64,000 nucleotides of DNA from Carallia brachiata. Lineage: Eukaryota > Streptophyta > Magnoliopsida > Malpighiales > Rhizophoraceae. Both the position numbers and the translations under genes were made by a program. The stretch spans positions 526,487 through 590,486 of the forward strand of contig JADCRB010000055.1 of assembly GCA_021464245.1 (NCBI GenBank), read 5' to 3'. Below are positions 1 to 11,639 of this stretch, in pieces (positions within the stretch are counted from its first letter, which is position 1; each line of letters begins with the position of its first letter). The notes under the pieces were generated by a model. It was not told where the DNA came from, made no database searches, and saw only the letters and a list, made by a program, of their open reading frames with translations.

Positions 1-972
1 GTAATTTTGTTCGTAATTTATATCATTATCAGTTGACCAGTGAAAAATGGTCTATGGTCAATCAACGTCTTGTATCTCTGTGTTATCAGATTCAGTCTGA
101 TTCGGCTGGTTGAATTGAAAGCCAACGACCCAGACATCAAATCTAGTTAGGTCATACAATTAGACTGAAAAACGTATAATTCAGTCAAAATTTAATTAAA
201 TTAGGCTAAATTCGGCTAAACTCAATAATTCGGTAAAACTAAAACTCGGCCGAATTTTTACCGATTTAAAAAATTACATTTTTTTTAATTTAAAAATATT
301 GAATTTTTTTATTCATTTTTTGGCACTTATGTCAAAATAGTTTGTTATTTATTTCAATTATTAATAAATTAATATTTATTTGTTATTATAAATTTATCAT
401 TTGAATTTTTTTTTATACTCCTTAGTCATTGGGATGTGGTGGCTGACTTTGAATTCTCACAAGATATATATTGATTAAATAAAAATGAGTATATTGAGTT
501 AATCCTAATTAAATAGAAAATATATATTAAAATTTAAAATAAAATTAGAGATGAGTATTTTCAGTATTATTTAATGAATAGAAATAAATATATTAGATTA
601 CAAAAATAATGTATTATTCTAATTTTTTATATTTTAATATTAAATTTTTTATTTATTGTAAAATATGTGATGTGAATATTTCATTAAATTAATATTTTAT
701 TATTATTATTATATTTTTAATTATTTATATAATTAATTCAATAACTCTATAACCTTAGATCGAGTCATTTATCAAACCGAATCTAACAACCATGCTGTAT
801 CCCTATGCACCTATGCACCTAAACAAGCAATTTTGTGGCTTGTAGTGGGCTCTATCTGTATAATAGAAATCCTATTTTATTATGTTATTGTATTGCAAGT
901 GTGGGCTATGTATTAGGCTAGGCTTAACGCTACTTTTTATTTAATGAAATGTTTTCCTGGCTGTTCTAAAAA
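1..972. other. AT-rich intergenic DNA
   Basis: No coding region can be supported. The stretch is strongly AT-rich with short low-complexity runs. Around 80-265 it has several scattered 'attcggct'/'cggccgaat' motifs of the kind seen in decayed DNA transposons, but no boundaries can be defined. Confidence 0.5.
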
Positions 973-1472
973 GGGATAAATATTTTTAAAGTCCTAAACT
1001 TTTAGATTTTTTTACATTTGAGTCCTAAACTTTTTTAACATTTCATTTGAGTCCTAAATCTTTTAATTTTTACTATATCAGTCCTTTAAATTACGAAAAG
1101 TAGTCAATCTATTAATAAGTGAGTTTAATTTAATAAAAATCATTTAAAAAAGATTAAATACATGAGTTAAATATTTTTTTTATCAATAATATATGCATAT
1201 TAAATATTTTTTTAATCAACAAATATACGAATTAAATAGGCAACATATATATTTTTTTATAAAAAAGACATTCAATTCATATATTTAATCTTTTTTAAAT
1301 AATTTTTTTGTAAAGTTAAAATTATTTTTTAATAGATTGATCACTTTTGTTAAACAGAGGGACTAATTTGGTAGAAAATTAAAAAGTTTAAAACTTAAAT
1401 GAAATATCAAAAAGATTTAAAATTCAAACGTAAAAAAATCTAAAGGTTTAGGACTAAAAAAATCCTTATCCC
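973..1472. mobile_element. MITE with long TIRs and 10-bp TSD (Mutator-like)
   Basis: A 500-bp non-coding element. The left end reads gggataaatatttttaaagt, and the reverse complement of the right end reads gggataaggatttttttagt. The similarity continues inward over about 150 bp (cctaaac-tttagattttttta-cattt). The element is flanked by the direct repeat gttctaaaaa at 963-972 and 1473-1482. A 9-10 bp target duplication with long TIRs is the signature of Mutator-like elements. It has no coding capacity, so it is non-autonomous. The boundaries are read directly from the sequence; the superfamily is inferred. Confidence 0.8.
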
Positions 1473-1523
1473 GTTCTAAAAAACGAATCCTTCCCTCCCA
1501 GACGCGAAGCAGTCAAGAACGGC

Positions 1524-1664
1524 ATGGGTAAAAAAAGAAAGAAACAGAGGAAGGTGGAGGCTCCTCCACCACCCTCCGACCAGCATCACGACGACCACGG
1601 ACGGCTGGTTCTGTGCATGCAAGCATCAGTTTGGAAATGGCTTGGCAGGCCGTATGGCGACTAA
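1524..1664 (+). CDS. Short GC-rich ORF, hypothetical (46 aa), possibly a first-exon remnant
   Basis: An ATG opens a 46-codon frame beginning MGKKRKKQRK, with a basic start, a proline run (PPPP) and a C-terminal GRPYGD. The GC content is clearly higher than in the surroundings. Another frame across 1600-1770 encodes a cysteine/histidine-rich stretch ending RRHGKK that loosely resembles a C2H2 finger, so the island may be two joined pieces of a decayed gene. It lies directly upstream of the 1817-2796 repeats. I do not recognise the family, and real translation is unproven. Confidence 0.2.
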   Translation: MGKKRKKQRKVEAPPPPSDQHHDDHGRLVLCMQASVWKWLGRPYGD

Positions 1665-1816
1665 GCATTCACGCCTCAAGTATGCTTGCTGGAGCGGAGG
1701 CTGCCCTTGTCGTTATGGCTCTATGGCAGAGTTTCGTTGCCATGTGCTTCGGCGCCATGGCAAGAAGCTCTTGCGCTGAGCCATAACCATCATAATTTAT
1801 TATTTGTTAAGCTCGA

Positions 1817-2796
1817 GACGACCAGAGAACGAGGGGAGGGCCAAAATCGGATGAATGGACCTTTTGGTATAGTGGTTTCATAGTTATTGGAAACTGATTT
1901 CTTTTCTTGCTGAGGATAAAAAGAATTTTCTTGTTCTTGGTTCTAGATTCTTGATTGATTGTATAATGGGGGTTGGATTTTATGCGGTAATTTGGTGCTG
2001 TTACTGGGATTTTGCTGTTAATAAAGGTCAGAATTCACGGATATTGACGACCGGAGAATGAGAACAGGGCCAAAATCGGATCAATGGGTCTTTTGGTATG
2101 TTGGGTTTTCATATTTATTGGAAACTGATTCCTCTTCTTGTTGAGGATAAAAAGAATTTTCTTGTTCTCGGTTCTGGATTCTTGAGTGATTGTGTAATGG
2201 GGTTTGGATTTTATGCAGGAATTTTGTGCTGGTGGTGTGATTTTTCTGTTAATAAACGTCAGAATTCATGGATATTGGTGTTTGATCAGGATTTGTTCTT
2301 TCTTTATTTGCTTTGCTCCGATTATTTTCAACGCTGCATATTGCTACTTGTGGGACTGCTGAGGTGTGATATTTGTACGGGAATTTGGTTTTGCTGCATT
2401 TCGATCAACTCCATTAGTATTGCTTTTCAGTGTCTCTTGCAGGGTCTTTTGGTATGTTGGGTTTTCATGGTTATTGGAAACTGATTCATTATCTTGTTGA
2501 GGATAAAGAGAATTTTCTTGTTCTTGGTTCTAGATTCTTAAGTGATTGTTAATGGGGGTTGGATTTTATGCAGGAATTTTGTGCTGGTGCTGTGATTTTG
2601 CTGTTAATAACGTCAGAATTCGCGGATATAGATGTTTGATGAGGATTTGTTCTTTCTTTAATTGCTTTCCTCCCATTATTTTCAACGCTGCAAACTGCTT
2701 CTTGTGGGACTGCTGAGGTTTGATATTTGCAAGGGAATTTGGTTTTGCTACATTTCGATCAACTCCATTAGTAGTGCTTTTCGATGTACCTTTCAG
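1817..2796. repeat. Three degenerate direct repeats (units of about 230, 397 and 354 bp)
   Basis: The units begin near 1817, 2046 and 2443. Each carries, in order, 'cttttggtat', 'tattggaaactgatt', 'gaggataaa-agaattttcttgttct', 'ggttggattttatgc' and 'gtcagaattc'. Units 2 and 3 also share a second half ('aggatttgttctttcttt', 'tattttcaacgctgca', 'tttcgatcaactccattag'). The second half is missing from unit 1, so that unit is truncated. The divergence between units suggests old tandem duplication. The open frames here are by-products of the repeat. Such a repeat can arise from duplicated intron or 5' UTR sequence of the neighbouring SCPL relic. Confidence 0.8.
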
Positions 2797-3034
2797 GTCC
2801 TTTCCATTTTGAAGCAGCAAAGAAGCAGGGCGTTTTTCACAAACTGCATCTCAATCAATCTTGCTGGTCCAAGGTTGACTGCACTCTGTATTGAACAGTG
2901 CTCATTTTTCCTTTTCTTAGCACTTGGATGCCATCAGTGTACGAAATTGTAGCTTATGTTTTAGTTACATCATTATTCCTTTCATTTTTTTAATGCATTT
3001 CGGGCGTCCAACATGTTATATTTGGATTCTCCTG

Positions 3035-4690
3035 CTAGTGTTGGGCTTTCTTATTCAATAATGAAACTGATTATTTCACTGGTGATTTAAAGACAACCTC
3101 TGATTCACATGTATTTTCTCCTCAAGGTATGATGAGCAAAACAAGGGATAATTTAAGTGCATTTATATCTTTTTTCATATTATCAAAGATTTACTTAATT
3201 ATTGGCAAACTGCTATTATGTAACCAGTGGTTCCAGCTATACCCTGAGGTTCTCTCCAACCCATTCTTCATTTCTGAACAGTCATATGCCGGAGTATATG
3301 TGCCAAAATCTTGCTTATGAAGTATAGCAAGGTACTTTTAGTTATTTCTTAGTTGCATTTGTCTTGGCCAAATATAAAGTTTAAAGAATTCAAATTATAG
3401 GAATTGATGCCGGTACAAAGCCCTTTCTCAATTTTAAGGTGTGTTTCTAGAAAGCCCTAAAGCTTTTTTGGGGCTGCTTAAACCATGTATGATTAGTGGA
3501 ATTGCTCATGCTCATCCAATTGAAAATAAGAGCTAAGGGAAATTTTCATGGCTGCAACAGCAATTCATTTTATTTTTTTCTTTTTGGTCCTAACTGCAGC
3601 TACAATTCATGGCTGCCATTCATTTTGTATAGGGACACACGGTACGAGATAGAGTCACAGATGAGGATTTTGATGGCAATGCTCTGTTTCCATTTGCACA
3701 TGGGATGGGCCTGATCTCAGATGACTCATACAAGGTCGGTTACCATTCTGATATACTGCATTTTTGGCAACAATTGCCTCTGTCTGTGTACGATACGCCC
3801 ATAATACTTTTAGAATTCTGTCATGCCAATCTCTTTTTGATTTAGAGACTACCTTCTGCAATAAGTTGCACTAGATCTTATTGAATGCTTCAACCAAGCC
3901 ATTTGTCGGGGCATTGTACATGCATGACTTGTAATACTTGAACGGACTTCTAACTCATCCAGATGTAGGTGAGCATTCTCCTCCTGTGTCAGTCCTTCCA
4001 GAACAGCCATGCGCAGAAATAGAATCTGTGTTTCCAACGGCAGTATTGCTTCGACACCGTAGACAAGTGAATATGGTGTCGCCTGTGTTGGAGTCCGGTA
4101 AGTTGTACGATACGCCCATAATTCCTCCAAAATTTTGTCATGCCAGCCTGTTGTTCAACTTTTTTGGTGAAATTTTGCTTGTTTATGGTAGCATCATTAA
4201 GCAGTTAAAGTGATGTTAAATTCTGTGCTACGTTTTTTCATTGTACCACATAAAAATTGATTAGAATTCTGTATTTCTTATTGAGACAAATCAATACTAT
4301 TGTACTGTGCAGGAGGTTACCAGGGTATGCAACGAAAATTTCTATTTTTCTCACGGTGAACCTTAAAGCAGCAAGCTTGCAAAAGTTGATGAGGTAATGT
4401 AACTGCTTTACCAATTTTCGAATGAGAATCTTGGGTGATCTTCATAATCTGCTTTGTCATTTAGCCAAAAACTTTGATTTGATCTCAGGATGTTGATGGT
4501 TTGAACATCTACGACATTCTGGACCCATGTTACTATGATTCAGAGACATGACAAATTTCAGATGCTAAAATCATCTTGCCAGCCAGTTTTATTCAATTAG
4601 GTGAATCTGATAGGCCTCTTCCAGCGAGGAAAAGGATGTTTGGTCGTGCCTGGCGTCCAAGTGCTCCAGTGAGAGAAGAAATTTTTAGAA
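3035..4690 (+). pseudogene. Serine carboxypeptidase-like (SCPL20-type, S10 family) relic
   Basis: Pieces of a plant S10 carboxypeptidase are recognisable in order. At about 3040-3125 there is a GLSYS stretch, then NETDYFTGDLKT. At 3228-3317 there is WFQLYPEVLSNPFFI followed by QSYAGVYVP, where the nucleophile Ser remains but the usual GESYAG has become EQSYAG. At about 3400 there is GIDAG-KP. At 3690-3735 there is ALFPFAHGMGLISDDSYK. At 4485-4550 there is DVDGLNIYDILDPCYY, and at 4620-4665 RKRMFGRAWRPSAPV. These match the SCPL20 branch from memory. The segments are in different frames, with stops between them and no usable 5' or 3' end. The intron after ISDDSYK carries retrotransposon debris. 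The gene is dead. Confidence 0.8.
3740..4165 (-). mobile_element. Ty3/gypsy integrase fragments, rearranged
   Basis: Read on the minus strand, 4165-3930 encodes WHDKILEELWAYRTT, then RTPTQATPYSLVYGVEAILP, then the region after the integrase core (LDELE). This is the characteristic C-terminal integrase stretch of Ty3/gypsy polyproteins. It is followed at 3930-3775 by a second piece, NGLVEAFNK...CNLLQKVVSKSKRDWHDRILKVLWAYRT. That piece normally lies upstream of the first, so the order is duplicated or permuted. An in-frame stop occurs between NK and CN. No LTRs are visible nearby. It sits in an intron of the SCPL relic, in opposite orientation. Confidence 0.8.
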
Positions 4691-4699
4691 AATATGAAT

Positions 4700-5636
4700 A
4701 GGTGGAAAGAATAGAATCTGGTGATCTGTTCCTCAATACAGTTGCTCTTGTGAATTAATGCGTGTCTGGCGTATTTCTTGGAACCAAAACAGCCATCGTT
4801 GCATAGGTGATATTACTGGTTTGTTATGGCAACCTGCAAATGAGCATGGTTAAAGAGATATGGCAATGATATAGATGTGACTACTTGGACATTCTGCTTC
4901 AGTATGCCTTTTCAATTGTCTGATTTGAGATCCATTTCTTGTACTAGAGATTCAGTTTATTCAGTTGTCAATATGTAAAATGCTTGGAACAAGGAAAATA
5001 ATATTTTCAATCATGCTGCTCTCGTAGGAAAATAGTATTGTGAATCATAATTTTGATTCAACAAGGAAGCATGCCCAAAGAATCTTGTTTATGATTCCCG
5101 AAAAATCATTTGAGTTGAGGCTGCAAGCCACAAAATTCTGCATTATTCTAAAACTTTCTGCTAGGAGTAGAAAAATTCGAGTATAAGAGGAGAATTACCT
5201 TTGAATTTCATACATGGTTTTCTTGTCACGAAGACTAATGAGGTTTAGAAAGTTGTAAGAAATTGGAGGAGCATATCGAGCAACCATCCTGATAAGTGAT
5301 AAACAACAAGATTTCAAATAACCACATTTGTTATGTAAAGATTAGGAGAGGAGGCGGAGAACAAATCATGGGCAGATAGATCTGAGCAAGATATCAAAAC
5401 TAATGAATGGAAAACTTGGTTTAAGTAAATGGGTGACAAAAGTTTTCAGTTAAAAGACAATAAATCGCTGCAATTCATAACATGTAACGAAAATATAACA
5501 GACTTGCCGCATATTATGCACTTCAAAACACTAGTTGCCCCCTTGTTCCATGTGCTCCCTTCGTTTAGCTGAATTCTTATACCAAAATTTGAAAGATTTT
5601 AAGAAAGCAAGTCGCACTACCTGACAATAACTTCAC
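4700..5636. other. Gene-free stretch
   Basis: I see no gene or clear repeat. The expected continuation of the SCPL C-terminus (catalytic Asp and His exons) could not be found here. Confidence 0.4.
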
Positions 5637-6025
5637 TAAAGTTATGTTTGGTATTGAAGTGAAAAGTGTGTTATGGTGTAATAACTGTGTTTTGAATCAA
5701 ATGTAATTTCTTTAATGTTTGGTAATTCTTTTTAAACGGAATTTTGCAAACGTGATAGCTCTCAAAACTATAATTTCACAAAAGTAACTTAAACATGTTT
5801 TTGGAGAACGTGATAAAATTCAATAACTATACTACACAAATTTTAAATTAAATAGATAAAACTAACTTTACCAATTTAAAAAATTATTAAACATTCAAAA
5901 TTTAAATTTTTTTACAATTTTTTCATAACTATTACCAAACAATCTGTAACTTTAAATAACAGTATTTTTAATCACAACATTTTATTCACAACACTTTATC
6001 TCACAGCATTACCAAACAGACTTTA
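5637..6025. mobile_element. MITE family A, copy 1 (about 389 bp)
   Basis: The ends are inverted repeats: the left end taaagttatgtttggtattg matches taaagtctgtttggtaatg from the reverse complement of the right end. Internally it carries matching 'aactgtgttttgaat' and 'aaacgtgataaaattcaataact' blocks. A diverged second copy lies at 13901-14302. The element is non-coding. The flanks give no convincing target-site duplication, so the superfamily (hAT or PIF/Harbinger) is left open. Confidence 0.75.
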
Positions 6026-7104
6026 ATAGGTCAGTAGTTATTTAATTTTTTAAATTTTAAACAATAATTTCAAAAATCTCTAATGTGAATTAATTTTTTA
6101 AAATAAAATTAATAAATAACTCAGAAACATTAATTTTTTAAAATTTGCCGACTAATTATAAATGTAACCATGACACACACACAGTGTCAGCAACTTATGA
6201 CACATGCCAGGTGAAAAACAAGTACAAGAAAAATTATCAAAGAAAATTTAAAATTATAATTAATTAAATTTATTATATAATTACATAATTTACAAATACT
6301 AAAACAAAAAATAACTTACTACCTTATACGGGAAATCTATATAATTACAATTCAAAATTTTTCTACACACAAATTCTCCGTCCAACATTTTTCCAAACAA
6401 AAGGACTAATTAAAAAATGAAAAAAAAAAAAGAAAATTCCCGCTCTCTCCCTCGCGTCTTTGTCTCTCAACTCCACATCTTCGTCCGCAAATCCGAACCA
6501 CCCCCGCCGCTAATTACCGTCACCGAATTTGGGGAAGAAACGAAAAGTTTGTTTCAGTCGCCAGTAACAACTCTGCTCCACCATATGACCTCTTCTGCAC
6601 CTTCTCTTTCTCTCTCCTCGCCCGTCCTCTCTCTCGCTGCAATTTTTTTTTCCTTCACCTTCATGTTTTCCCGTACTCGTCAGGCCCAATAAAGAATTGA
6701 GCAAAAAAAAATTTAAAAAATATTCACTCCAAAACTTCAATCAAAGCCGAAAAACCCACTCTGTTATGGATTTTTTTTTTTTAATTTGTTGTTTTGGGTT
6801 GATTTGTCTTTAGGGGTTTAGATAAGAGGAGATGTAGCAGCTAAAAAGACTCACCGAGCTGGACAAGGGTTTCTATGTAAGAATGAGACTTTTGCACAAA
6901 TATGGGTTTGGAAGACAACAACAAAAGATACTACAAATGGGTCCTCTGGTTTTCTGTTTCTCTGTACTTCTTTGGCACTTCATAACCCACAAGCCCATCC
7001 CCATCCCTCTGTCTCTGAGTTATTTCTTGCTGAGATGATATGAGGGGGGGAATTGACTGTCGACGTTTGGTTGGTTTCTCGTTTTTGTGTTTGAGTTTGC
7101 AGGG
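6026..7104. other. Gene-free stretch with a CT-rich patch
   Basis: No gene is supported. 6430-6680 is CT-rich and relatively GC-rich, resembling a promoter or 5' UTR. It lies upstream of the galactokinase fragment and could be what remains of that gene's 5' end. Confidence 0.35.
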
Positions 7105-7251
7105 GGAGTGAATTTAATTGGAGAGCACATTGACTATGAGGGGTACTCGGTGTTGTCAATTGCAGTCCGGCAAGACACCATCGTGGCCATTCTGAAAGCA
7201 CATGCTTCAGATGCCGAGAAGTCTCTGGATCGCTAATCTTTAACTTCAACC
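7105..7251 (+). pseudogene. Galactokinase (GALK/GAL1) exon relic
   Basis: After a cag acceptor the frame reads GVNLIGEHIDYEGYSVL, then RQDTIVAI. This is the galactokinase signature region (the GHMP-kinase motif with sugar-contacting residues), normally RVNLIGEHIDYEGYSVLPMA in plants. The arginine before VNL is lost, and the frame ends at a stop at 7234-7236. A one-base shift just before it restores the family's next residues, IAN. No preceding GALK exon (start to ARSPG) and no following ATP-binding exons were found, so this is an isolated fragment. Confidence 0.8.
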
Positions 7252-8269
7252 ATTTTTCTTGTTTAGAACTCTTTCTTTCAATCTATTTTTTTGGTCAATT
7301 TGTCTGTGTTTGTGTGAATTATTGTAAGTTCTATGGTTCGATTTTACGATAGGGTTAACTGTACGCAACTAATACCCTCATTATCTGCTTCAATGTGCAG
7401 CCGTGCTTCCTCATCTTCCTATGGGAAAAAGATCTCAATTTCCCTTCTCTGAATTGCCTTCAGCATGTAGGTAGGACTCAAGGGACTACCTTTTTATTTC
7501 CTTTTTAATTAATTCCCCCATCATTTTTTTTTTTATTTAGACTCTTATTGTGGATTTTTCTGTTGCAGCTTGCAATCCCCATTGACCCCATCAAGTGCCT
7601 GAGGTTCGTTAACGGATCTGACTTCTTAAGATTACTCTTTGTTGAAAATGAAATTATGTGAACTGTCTGTCGTAACGATCTATCATTGATTTTTTGCATT
7701 TTACTGTTTTTTTTTGGATTCTAGGTTTCTTTTTTAGCTATGGTTTTGATGTGACTGGAATTTCGGAAGCTAATGTACTTCATTTTCTGCGACAAATCTA
7801 ATTATGTTACAATTAGCATTACTATATGTAAATTTTTGATGAATTTATGAGGTTTCATGAAATAGGGTCTCTCTGCCTCTTTGGACAAGTTTTGGTGAGA
7901 AAAAAGGTCTAAAAGTTGGGTAATGCACTTTTTCAGCGTCTTTACTTGAAGTAAGTTAATAATCTTGGACTTAGAAAGTGAAAAAAAAAAGTAGCGTAAT
8001 TTCGGTTTTGTTGTCTTAGATAACCTTCCTAAATCTGTATAGCTTGCTTTGTCACAGAGAACGTCAAACAAATGTTTAGGCCTAGAATTGCTTTCAGAGA
8101 CCATAGAAGTCTTATTGAAATTCTTCAATCATTAATACCTAACTTTAATAAGCTTAAATCTCATCAGTTGCATTGCTTATTGAAATTCTTTGTATCAAGC
8201 TTAAGTCTTGTGCGTGTTTGATGAGATCAAATTTTATGTAGATCCACGCGTAGCTTGGGTCAAAAAGCT
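7252..8269. other. Gene-free stretch
   Basis: A few splice-like signals are present (tgcag before 7400 and 7570), but the open frames next to them could not be assigned to any family. No further galactokinase exons were recognised. Confidence 0.35.
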
Positions 8270-8961
8270 AGTTAGCGTCTAATTGGCTATACCAGGCACT
8301 CCCATGCAAAGCTCTGCACTATGGTCCGTGGAGTTTGGTGAACGAACAATGCACGTTAACGCATCCAATTTCCAACGTCCCAGACAAACTGCTAGCCTAC
8401 AAATAATAAGTCTTTGTTGTGTGCAATATTTACGCATTATTTTGGAACTCATCCCATGTACACTCCCCCTAAAACCCCGCTAAATTGTTTTAGTATGCAT
8501 GGACATGGCATTGTTGAAGTGGAACAAAGTAACTAAATTGTTGACTTAACTTTAGGTGAGAACAAATCAGTAGTAATTTTGAATCTTTAAGTAGGCGCAA
8601 AAGACAGAAACAGAAAAATGAAGTGAAAAACTGCTTGGCAAGACCAGATGTTTTTTTTAAAATAAAAAACTTTCTGGTGCATTTGGACACCAAAACAGAT
8701 AAGCTGCTGTCAATTCTTAATAAAATAGAAAAACTGCTTTACACGTTACAGTGGAGAATCGGGTCACAATTATAAATTCTTGTCTAACATATGAAAGCCA
8801 TGAAAAAGTGTTCGCCACTGATTAAAAAATATTGAGTGCTGCAACTTACCACCAGTTCGGGAAAGCATGAACAATTAAGATGCTTCAGTTGCAGACACCA
8901 AATGCTGGGATGGGCCTAGCTGTGTAGAATAATAATGGTAACGGGACTAGATTCCAACATT

Positions 8962-10397
8962 TTATTTAAATTTGGGTATAAGCCAAATTGGGGGTGGCAT
9001 GTGCGCCTGGGAAGGACCAAGCTTGTAGTGCTTGCCAAAACTTCCGTCCTTCAGGTTATAGAAACCATTATCACAAGGGCCTGCACCATCACAATTCTCA
9101 TACTTATACGGTGTGCCGCCTACAAAGAAGTCTGTAAAATCATCGGTGAAGTAGATGCAATCTGGGTGACATCCCGGATAGTCAGAAGCCAAAACAGAGG
9201 TGGAGTAGTTACCTCCCAAGAAAATAGCAGCTCCACCAAGATCCGAAGTCTTAACCCACTTGGACTGCTCTTGCTTTATTCGACGCTTCATTACCTTGAA
9301 TACATATGTCTTCAAATGTTCGTCTAACCACCTATGAACCAAAACCAGCTCACCCTCCTTTGGCAATTCCACGATATAAGCCGTCAACATACAAGCATAA
9401 GGTCTCACAGCACGAGCGATTTTCTCAACCTTGGGAGGGGATTTGTCAATATCACAAGACCAAATGTCACCCCAATGCCTCAAACAGAGAAATTTCCCTT
9501 GGCTGTAAATAATGTCCGAACAGACTTGCAATTTAGGATGTAGGTAAGTCCAATATTTGTCCCCCGACTTAATAAATGCCAGTCTGCACATATTTCCATA
9601 TATAATCATGACGGCATAATCATCGGGATAAAGATCGGGATCTTTTGACAGAACAGCTTTATGGACAGTATACTCAAAGTTCAAATTTAATTCACCACTG
9701 GAGGAGAAGCCTTCCTCATTGTCTTCATCACTATCATTAATGTCGTGATCCTCTTCTTCTTCTTCTTCTTCTTCGTTGCCATAGTTGTTATGTCCATTAT
9801 CTCCCTCAGCTTCGTCCTCATCATCATCATTATCATTCTCATCCTCTTGTCTTCTTCCTCATTCTCCTCCTCATCCTCCTCATTGTCGTCACTCTCCAGT
9901 TGGTCATTTTCTTGAAAATCGTTGTCCACTTCAAGGTGATTTAAAGCATCTTGTTGTTCGGGTTGGACTAGTGGTGTCTCGAAATAGCCTATGATGGCAG
10001 GAAGGCGGATGACCGAACCCGAGAACGGGTTAAGAAGGGACAGTGACATAGTCTCGTCCATAGTGAACAACCAACCATGGGAAGATCCGCAACATCTTTT
10101 GGCAAAAGGCACATGCAGTTGTTGTCCGGAATCCTTGTTTTTGCTCAAGCTGTACAGACCTCGCCTTTCATGGCTGTTATCCTCAGTGGGAATCAGAAGC
10201 AAAGGAATTTGTTGCCGGTGAAGATTGTCATGCCACCTCTTGTTCAAGCCTTGCAGCTGGAAGCTTTCGATTGCAGCCGAGCGCCATGACTTGCAAACTA
10301 AGCTAAATCGGACACAATCAGACACTGGGACGAGCTTCTCTATGATCATATCTAAAACGTTTTTTGGAAGCCATGCCCAACTTGAGATGGAAGCCAT
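8962..10397 (-). pseudogene. F-box/DUF295 (KIB1-4 beta-propeller) gene, copy 1, frameshifted
   Basis: It starts at the ATG at 10397-10395 (MASISSWAWLP). It has an N-terminal F-box (WLPKNVLDMIIEKLVP...VCKSWRSAA, residues 4-41) and a DUF295-type LLNPFSGSVIRLPAI segment. The frame then breaks in the acidic tract at about 9847-9852: the sequence reads gaagacaagagg where one more base would keep the Asp/Glu run open. Beyond the shift the gene continues in another frame from about 9847 to 8962, through SKDPDLYPDDYAVMIIYG, LGGNYSTSVLASDYPG and a C-terminal IWLIPKFK. As it stands it encodes a 236-aa truncated protein ending in an aberrant Met/Lys-rich tail. The paralog at 16687-18105 keeps the frame throughout. 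It could be a pseudogene or a sequencing indel; sequence divergence from copy 2 supports a real paralog. Confidence 0.85.
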
Positions 10398-11639
10398 GAC
10401 CTTAAGGTAATTCTCAAATCAAGAGGCAATGAATATCCAACCAACAAACAAGACAGAAGAAGAGGACGCGATCTACAAAGTTAGTGCTGTTTAGAGATCA
10501 GTACGGGCTCAAAAGCTACTATATGTAAAGAGTTTCCTAGGCGGTTTCCGAATTGGAGTGGGAGTTAGAATCATAGTACAAACTTCCCTTAAAAAAAAAA
10601 AGAATAATCATAGTACAATCTGCTACGTGTTTTATTGTCGTTGAGATCAACTCAAATTCGTCTATTACTTTTTCCAATAAATAAATAAGTACTTTTTAAT
10701 TTTATTTATTTTTTAATATAATTTAATTATAATTTTATATTAAATAGATTTATTTTTTTATTTTTGATAAATCTCACTTTTTATTTAGTATAAAATTATT
10801 AGTAAATTATACTTATAAAAAAATGGGTGAAATTAAAATTTCAAATATATATATAATTTCTTTTTATTTTAAATTTTATGATCATGCTAGGAAGGAATTT
10901 ATTAACTAATTAAATTTAAGCCCTATAATCCACAGAAATCATGTCCTCAGGGTAATTTTTACGCGGGGGCCTGCCTTGACGGGCTGTAGACCAAATACAC
11001 AAGTAATAACACAAAAATATTCAGGATGCTTTATAAATACTGAAAACTTAGGTATACATAAAAACAAGCATACACAGAACATGTAAATAATAATCAACTA
11101 ATTAATTTATGTGCAATTAATAATTATAATAAAAATAAAAATATTTTTTATTAATTTTTAATCAGACTACAATGCTTTACAAATATTAAATGAAGAGGAG
11201 ATTTTTGGGAGTTACTCTTATAAAATTAAAATTAATACAGGATGCCCTTTCCTCTTCCTTTTCTTTTGGGGGTGCTTTTTCCAATAACCGAGGGACGAAA
11301 AGTTTGACTGTAATTGAGAGATGGCAACCATAACATGATCAACTTTTAGTGATGCCAATATATACGGGAATTTTTTTTTTCTTTGACGATCGGATAGGTT
11401 CATTTTCCGGAAATATGTTTGCTATGTTAATAGATATAACCAATGTGCGTGACAAAGCCTTGAACGTGGGATACGACCAGTCGGCCATCACTGTTGAACT
11501 AGCACACTTGGTCAAACCACTGTAAGTTAGATATGCACAATGTAGAGTAGGAAAAAAAAAAAAAACAGCATCCCAGGGTTAAGTCGAGATGATAATACAG
11601 AGGGCAACACAGTCGTGAAAAGTGAAGTTAATTAGGAAG

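Noticed and set aside
6417..6692. 91-aa plus-strand open frame
   Set aside because: Low-complexity Ser/Pro/Leu sequence from a CT-rich stretch. No homology recognised and no partner exons.
9306..10410. Several plus-strand open frames opposite F-box copy 1
   Set aside because: They mirror the minus-strand coding sequence. The protein similarity to F-box/DUF295 is on the minus strand.
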